Shown here: piece by piece, positions 7,454-10,981 of the stretch
How the letters are laid out: each line of letters starts with the position of its first letter
How positions within the stretch are numbered: position 1 is the stretch's first letter
Assembly: GCA_021154945.1 (NCBI GenBank)
Contig: JAJNQF010000203.1
Location: forward strand, 1-10,981
Length of the DNA stretch: 10,981 nucleotides
Source: Sphingomonas sp.
Lineage (GTDB): Bacteria > Pseudomonadota > Alphaproteobacteria > Sphingomonadales > Sphingomonadaceae
Reading direction: 5' to 3'
Notes under the pieces: model-generated
What the model saw: only the letters and a program-made list of their open reading frames with translations
What the model was told of the DNA's origin: nothing
The model's database searches: none
Translations under genes and position numbers: made by a program

Positions 7454-8014
7454 TCAGGCCCGGCCCGTCTCCGCGACGAGCAGCCGCGGGTCGACGCCGG
7501 CCTGCGCGAACGCATAGGTCCAGCGATCCTCCACCGCGGTATCGAACAGCAGGTCGGTGTCGCCGAACACGTTGAACCACCCCGGCCGCGACAGCTCGCC
7601 CTCCAGCTGCCCGCCGTCCCAGCCGGCATAGCCCAGCGCCACGACCCATTGCGACGGGCCCTTCCCTTCGGCGATCGCGCGCAGCACGTCGACCGTGCTC
7701 GACAGCTTCCACCGCCCGGCGACGTCGACACTGTCCTGCCCGCCCCAGTCGGAAGAATGCACCACGAAGCCGCGCCTGGGCTCGACCGGTCCGCCGAAAT
7801 GCACCGGCGCGTTGGGGGCATCGCCGGGCTTGATCCCGAACTGTTCGAGCAGGTCGTGGAAGCCCAGCCCGTCGATCGTCGCGCCCAGCCCGATGCCGAT
7901 CGCGCCATTCTCGTCATGGCTGCACATCGCGATCACCGCGCGGGCGAAGCGCGGGTCGCTCATGCCCGGCATCGCGAGCAGGAATTGTCCGGAGAGAAAG
8001 GCCGTCTTGTCCAT
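7454..8014 (-). CDS. yqgE: YqgE/AlgH family protein (UPF0301)
   Basis: Protein of 186 residues and the usual length for the YqgE/AlgH family; the molecular role is not settled. Family marks are the opening FLSGQFLLAMPGMSDPRF, the HDENGAIGIGLG segment, FGGPVEPRRGFVVHSSDW, and the conserved VVALGYAGWDGGQLEGEL followed by DTDLLFDTAVEDRW. No signal peptide or membrane segment is visible, so it is probably cytosolic. The start at 8014 (MDKTAFLSGQF) fits the family better than the in-frame ATG at 8026 (four residues longer); neither has a clear Shine-Dalgarno. It is divergent from the peroxiredoxin gene, and about 110 bases separate the two starts. The inverted repeat at 7342-7447 follows the stop codon, and ahcY lies beyond with its own promoter, so no operon with ahcY is likely. 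Confidence 0.93.
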   Translation of the reverse strand: MDKTAFLSGQFLLAMPGMSDPRFARAVIAMCSHDENGAIGIGLGATIDGLGFHDLLEQFGIKPGDAPNAPVHFGGPVEPRRGFVVHSSDWGGQDSVDVAGRWKLSSTVDVLRAIAEGKGPSQWVVALGYAGWDGGQLEGELSRPGWFNVFGDTDLLFDTAVEDRWTYAFAQAGVDPRLLVAETGRA

Positions 8015-8124
8015 GCCGTGCAACATAGCGCCGCACGCCCGCGGTCGCCACGCTTGAAATCCCCCGCCCGGCGTCCAAGGTACGGCTCGCCCGCGACCAA
8101 CGCGCGGCGACAGGAGATTTTCAG
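8015..8124. promoter_or_regulatory. Divergent intergenic region between yqgE and the peroxiredoxin gene
   Basis: Both genes must be transcribed outward from this stretch. The peroxiredoxin has a clear AGGAG (8112-8116), eight bases before its ATG. A TTGAAA at 8054-8059 could be a -35 box for the plus strand, but no good -10 box stands at the right distance. I see no operator-like palindrome. Confidence 0.35.
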
Positions 8125-8604
8125 ATGACGATCAGCGTCGGCGACCGGCTTCCCACCACCACCCTCGTCAAGGCTACGGCCGATGGCCCCGATCAGGTCG
8201 ATACCGACAGCTTCTTCAAGGGCCGCAAGGTCGCGCTGTTCGCGGTCCCCGGCGCGTTCACGCCGACCTGCTCGGCCAAGCACCTCCCCGGCTTCGTCGA
8301 GAAGGAAGCCGAGCTTAAGGCCAAGGGCGTCGACGAGATCGCCTGCGTCTCGGTCAACGACGCGTTCGTGATGGACGCATGGGGCAAGTCGGCGGGTGCC
8401 GGTGACATCACGATGCTCGCCGACGGCAATGGCGAGTTCGCCACTGCGATCGGGCTGACGATGGACGGCGCAGCCTACGGCATGGGCACGCGCAGCCAGC
8501 GTTACTCGATGCTGGTGAACGACGGCGTCGTCGAGCAGCTGAACGTCGAGGCACCCGGCGAGTTCAAGGTGAGCTCGGCCGAACACCTGCTCAGCGAGAT
8601 CTGA
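8125..8604 (+). CDS. Peroxiredoxin, Prx5-type (AhpC/TSA redoxin family)
   Basis: Thiol peroxidase of 159 residues that reduces hydrogen peroxide and organic peroxides, probably in the cytosol. The active site PGAFTPTC gives Pro42, Thr46 and the peroxidatic Cys49; the matching Arg is probably Arg126 in TRSQRYSML. The segment ACVSVNDAFVMDAW is characteristic of the Prx5 group. The only other Cys is Cys74, at the position of the non-catalytic Cys in human PRDX5. No Cys exists near the C-terminus, so the two-Cys mechanism with a resolving Cys151 is absent, and reduction by glutathione/glutaredoxin or another thiol is inferred. The ATG has AGGAG eight bases upstream. The gene stands alone: a terminator follows six bases after the stop, and yqgE diverges upstream. 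No OxyR-like site was recognised. Confidence 0.93.
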   Translation: MTISVGDRLPTTTLVKATADGPDQVDTDSFFKGRKVALFAVPGAFTPTCSAKHLPGFVEKEAELKAKGVDEIACVSVNDAFVMDAWGKSAGAGDITMLADGNGEFATAIGLTMDGAAYGMGTRSQRYSMLVNDGVVEQLNVEAPGEFKVSSAEHLLSEI

Positions 8605-8609
8605 TGTGA

Positions 8610-8636
8610 GAGGGGCGGGAGCAATACCCGCCCCTC
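8610..8636 (+). terminator. Hairpin terminator of the peroxiredoxin gene
   Basis: A perfect 10-bp GC-rich stem (8610-8619 with 8627-8636, GAGGGGCGGG/CCCGCCCCTC) with a 7-base loop, starting six bases after the stop codon. The downstream T run is poor (CTTACC), so termination may rely on the stem or on the large repeat that follows at 8641. Confidence 0.65.
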
Positions 8637-8640
8637 CTTA

Positions 8641-8764
8641 CCACCCCGGCGAAGGCCGGGGCCCAATTGGTAAGGCCGAGGTAATTTCAGACCGGCCTCC
8701 GTTACATCCGTCCCCCCAATTGGGCCCCGGCCTCCGCCGGGGTGGTGCATAGCCGGGGTGGTGC
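8641..8764. repeat. Palindromic intergenic repeat element, copy 1
   Basis: Arms of 30 bases (8641-8670, starting CCACCCCGGCGAAGGCC, and 8716-8745) match except for one A/C position (8652/8734). The 45-base loop holds a smaller coaxial pair, GTAA (8681-8684) with TTAC (8702-8705). On the right a 13-base direct repeat, GCCGGGGTGGTGC, occurs at 8736-8748 and 8752-8764, giving the element a polarity. A related copy in the opposite direction lies at 10882. The style is typical of repeats scattered through sphingomonad genomes. Apart from the amn promoter, 8605-8842 holds nothing else that I can see. Confidence 0.9.
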
Positions 8765-8807
8765 GTAAGCCCCGAGCGCGCATTGACCGTGCCCCGCCGC
8801 CTCGGTC

Positions 8808-8836
8808 TTGCCACCGCAACATCGCCCACGTAACAC
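8808..8836 (+). promoter_or_regulatory. Possible amn promoter giving a leaderless transcript
   Basis: TTGCCA (8808-8813), a 17-base spacer and TAACAC (8831-8836) fit a sigma-70-type promoter with a good -35 and a weak -10. The expected start point, seven bases after the -10, is the A of the amn ATG at 8843. No Shine-Dalgarno precedes that ATG, which agrees with leaderless translation. Confidence 0.4.
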
Positions 8837-8842
8837 TGTGCA

Positions 8843-10279
8843 ATGACAATCGCATCCGACCTCGTCGCCGACCTCGACCGCCTCTACCGCGCCTCCGTCG
8901 AGCGCCTCCAAGCCGCCATGAGCGCCTATATCGCCGACGGCACGACCCCCGATCCGGCCAGCCGCACCGACGGCTCGTTCGCCTATCCCGAAATCCGCCT
9001 CATCTATAAGGGCGGCGTCGATCGCCCCACTCCCCTCCGCTCGTTCGGCCGGATGGTAACGCCCGGCGAATACAAGATCAGCGTCACCAAACCCGCGATC
9101 TTCGCCGAATATCTGGTCGAACAGCTGACGCTGCTGATCGAGGATTACGACGTCACCGTCGAAGCCGTCGAGGGTCGCCAGGAAATCCCGTTCCCTTACG
9201 TGATCGAACCCGGCCATGCGCTGAGCCTCGACGAGGTCTCCGCGACCGAATTGTCGCGCCACTTCCCCGCCACCGAACTCGCGCACATCGGCGACGAGAT
9301 CGCCGACGGCCTCTGGATCGCGCACGACGAGACGCGCCCGCTCGCGCTGTTCGACGGCCTGCGCACCGATTTCAGCCTTGCCCGCCTGCGCCATTACATG
9401 GGCACGCCCGCCGAGCACGCGCAGCGCTTCGTGCTGTTCACCAACTATCACCGCTACGTCGACGAGTTCGTGCGCTGGGCCGGCACGCAGCTGGGTGAAG
9501 GCAGTCGCTTCACCAGTCTTTCGGGCGCGGGCGGGATCACGATCTCGTCCGGCGACGACATCGACAAGATCATCTCCGACAGCGCGTGGCGGCGGCACCA
9601 GATGCCCGCCTATCACCTGATGGCGGACGACCGCACCGGCATCACGCTGGTAAACATCGGCGTCGGCCCGTCGAACGCGAAGACGATCTGCGACCATCTC
9701 GCCGTGCTGCGGCCCGAGGCGTGGCTGATGATCGGCCATTGCGGCGGGTTGCGGCCGAGCCAGCGGATCGGCGACTATGTCCTTGCGCACGCCTATCTGC
9801 GCGACGACCATGTCCTCGACGACGTCCTGCCGCCCGAGATCCCCATTCCCGCGATCGCCGAAGTCCAGCTGGCGATGGCCAAGGCGGCCGAGATCGTCTC
9901 GGGCCAATCGGGCGAGGAACTCAAGCGCCGCCTGCGCACGGGGACGATCGTCACCACCGACGACCGCAACTGGGAACTCCGCTATTCGAAGTCCGCGCTG
10001 CGCTTCTCGCTGTCGCGCGCGGTCGGCATCGACATGGAGTCCGCCACGATCGCCGCGCAGGGATACCGCTTCCGCGTCCCCTACGGCACATTGCTGTGCG
10101 TCTCGGACAAGCCGCTCCACGGCGCGCTGAAGCTGCCCGGCCCGGCCAACCGCTTCTACGAGCGCGCGATCAGCGAGCATCTGCGGATCGGCATCGAGAC
10201 CTGCGAACAGCTTCGACTGGAGGGCGCCAAGCTCCACAGCCGCAAGCTCCGCGCGTTCGACGAGCCGCCGTTCCGGTAA
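8843..10279 (+). CDS. amn: AMP nucleosidase
   Basis: Cytosolic enzyme that hydrolyses AMP to adenine and ribose 5-phosphate, helping to set the AMP level and feeding adenine salvage. The 478 residues compare with 484 in E. coli Amn, and many stretches match that protein as I remember it. An N-terminal regulatory domain (about 1-165, with RSFGR, EYLVEQLTLL and EIPFPYVI) precedes a nucleoside-phosphorylase-like catalytic domain. Key motifs are NIGVGPSNAKTICDHLAVLRP (from 271), MIGHCGGLR (296-304), VTTDDRNWELRYS (370-382), GIDMES with Glu399, and VSDKPLHG with Asp422, the equivalent of the catalytic Asp428 in E. coli. It ends in the conserved RKLRAFDEPPFR. The ATG at 8843 is the only start consistent with the family length and has no Shine-Dalgarno. 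No clear terminator follows, only a 5-bp hairpin over the stop codon without a T run. Inverted repeat elements lie beyond both ends of the amn and 10358 gene pair. Confidence 0.97.
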   Translation: MTIASDLVADLDRLYRASVERLQAAMSAYIADGTTPDPASRTDGSFAYPEIRLIYKGGVDRPTPLRSFGRMVTPGEYKISVTKPAIFAEYLVEQLTLLIEDYDVTVEAVEGRQEIPFPYVIEPGHALSLDEVSATELSRHFPATELAHIGDEIADGLWIAHDETRPLALFDGLRTDFSLARLRHYMGTPAEHAQRFVLFTNYHRYVDEFVRWAGTQLGEGSRFTSLSGAGGITISSGDDIDKIISDSAWRRHQMPAYHLMADDRTGITLVNIGVGPSNAKTICDHLAVLRPEAWLMIGHCGGLRPSQRIGDYVLAHAYLRDDHVLDDVLPPEIPIPAIAEVQLAMAKAAEIVSGQSGEELKRRLRTGTIVTTDDRNWELRYSKSALRFSLSRAVGIDMESATIAAQGYRFRVPYGTLLCVSDKPLHGALKLPGPANRFYERAISEHLRIGIETCEQLRLEGAKLHSRKLRAFDEPPFR

Positions 10280-10357
10280 CGGTGGACGGGTAAAAACCGG
10301 AGCGGATCGCTTGGGAATGCGTTACGGTTCCGGAATCATTGCTGAGGGAAGATAGCC

Positions 10358-10861
10358 GTGGCTGACACCGACACGCCCGATACTGAAGCGAAGAAGCCCG
10401 CCGCCCGCCGGAGGGCACCGCGTAAGGCCAGTGCGCCGAAAGCGGCGCCGGCTGCGTCATCGGTGAAGCCGGTCGCAGCCAAGCCCGTGCCGGTCGCGAA
10501 ACCGGCTGCGGATAAGCCGGTGCCCGCTGCGCCGCCCAAACCCGTTGCTAAACCGGCGCCCAAGCCGCGCTCGACCAAGCGCAGCACCCCGCGCCCCGTG
10601 TCTGCGCGCAAGGCGGTCACGCCGGTTGCAGTCGCCACTTTGCCGGAAAATATCCGTGGTAAATGGGGTGCTGCGGCGATCTTCAGTGGTGTCGCGGTCG
10701 CTGGTGCCGCCGTCGGCGCGCTACTGACGCTGTGGGGGAGCACGCCTAAGGCTCCGGCACCGCTTAAGTCGAAGGGCAGGCAGGCGCATCAGGCCGACGG
10801 GGCGGATTCGTCGAAGTCTTTCGAGGCTGGCATTGCTGATCCGGGGACGGTTCCGGAGTGA
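10358..10861 (+). CDS. Hypothetical Lys/Ala/Pro-rich protein with one membrane span
   Basis: I do not recognise a family. The protein has 167 residues and starts at a GTG (10358) with GAGGGA about nine bases upstream. Residues 1-10 are acidic. Residues 11-93 are low complexity and strongly basic, with repeated KP, AKP and KPA units like those in histone H1-type bacterial tails. Residues 103-126 form one hydrophobic span (WGAAAIFSGVAVAGAAVGALLTLW). The last 40 residues are polar, first basic and then acidic. By the positive-inside rule the basic tail probably lies in the cytoplasm, where it could contact nucleic acid or other polyanions; this is inference. A weak promoter may lie at 10311-10339 (TTGGGA, 17 bases, AATCAT). 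The good ribosome-binding site, GC-biased codons and a stop just before a repeat element support a real gene. It lies 78 bases past amn. Confidence 0.75.
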   Translation: MADTDTPDTEAKKPAARRRAPRKASAPKAAPAASSVKPVAAKPVPVAKPAADKPVPAAPPKPVAKPAPKPRSTKRSTPRPVSARKAVTPVAVATLPENIRGKWGAAAIFSGVAVAGAAVGALLTLWGSTPKAPAPLKSKGRQAHQADGADSSKSFEAGIADPGTVPE

Positions 10862-10881
10862 GCGGGTCACGCCGAACGGCT

Positions 10882-10981
10882 CACCACCCCGGATAGCACG
10901 CCACCCCGGCGAAGGCCGGGGCCCAGTTGGGGGGCGCTGCTAACCGAGCGATGCGTCTAGTTACTCTGGACGTTCCAACTG
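10882..10981. repeat. Palindromic intergenic repeat element, copy 2 (cut by window edge)
   Basis: The left arm 10901-10930 matches the left arm of copy 1 at 29 of 30 positions. After a 44-base loop, CCAACTG (10975-10981) begins the right arm, which continues outside the window. Here the extra arm-like piece is on the left: CCACCCCGG occurs at 10884-10892 and again at 10901-10909. The element therefore faces the opposite way to copy 1. The loop carries TAAC (10941-10944) and GTTA (10960-10963), which can pair, and when compared with the reverse complement of the copy 1 loop it shares several short blocks (GGGG, TAAC, GAG, GTCT, TTAC) in the same order. Positions 10862-10881 show nothing further. 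Confidence 0.85.

Noticed and set aside
7225..7917. 230-residue minus-strand open frame overlapping yqgE and running through the inverted repeat
   Set aside because: It is out of frame with yqgE, reads through repeat DNA and the ahcY promoter, and shows no domain.
8054..8082. Promoter for the peroxiredoxin gene (TTGAAA with a box 17 bases on)
   Set aside because: The would-be -10 (AAGGTA) hardly resembles the consensus, so no promoter is called.
8641..8764. CRISPR or insertion sequence
   Set aside because: There are no regularly spaced repeats with unique spacers and no transposase; it is a single palindromic element.
8702..10237. 511-residue open frame antisense to amn
   Set aside because: Shadow of the amn reading frame; it ends inside the repeat element and has no family features.
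10267..10283. Terminator for amn over its stop codon
   Set aside because: CCGTT-CCGGT-AACGG gives only five pairs and no T run follows.

Overview
The window reads as a high-GC alphaproteobacterial chromosome, most likely from the order Sphingomonadales (Sphingomonas or a near relative). The evidence is a DivL-type kinase-like protein, a TonB-dependent receptor of the large sphingomonad/caulobacter type, an AhcY that matches alphaproteobacterial ones closely, and GC-rich palindromic intergenic repeats of a style common in sphingomonads. All assignments come from reading the sequence and from remembered families; no search was run.

Layout: positions 1-8014 lie on the minus strand and 8125-10861 on the plus strand. 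Reading the minus strand in its direction of transcription: yqgE (8014-7454); a 38-bp-arm inverted repeat (7447-7342); a 20-bp palindromic operator that abuts a good sigma-70-type promoter (7295-7247); ahcY with a GTG start (7189-5756); a strong intrinsic terminator (5730-5697); a TonB-dependent receptor (5570-2463); another strong terminator (2427-2397); and a DivL homologue that starts at 2319 and runs off the left edge. Plus strand: a peroxiredoxin-5-like gene (8125-8604) divergent from yqgE, a terminator, a palindromic repeat element, amn (AMP nucleosidase, 8843-10279), a Lys/Ala/Pro-rich single-membrane-span protein (10358-10861), and a second, opposite-facing copy of the repeat element that is cut by the right edge. 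No gene-free gap exceeds 300 bases; the longest (7190-7453, 264 bases) holds the ahcY control region and a repeat.

How the genes relate: most are separate transcription units, since terminators separate ahcY, the receptor and divL. AhcY removes S-adenosylhomocysteine in the methyl cycle and yields adenosine; Amn breaks AMP to adenine and ribose 5-phosphate, so both touch adenine metabolites, but they are not co-transcribed. DivL is a cell-cycle regulator. The most notable points are the DivL homologue with Tyr in place of the phosphoacceptor His and both N-box Asn replaced by His; the palindromic operator against the ahcY -35 box (probably a SahR-type site); and two oppositely oriented copies of one structured repeat bracketing amn and the Lys/Ala/Pro-rich gene. 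I did not find a clearly undescribed multi-gene system.
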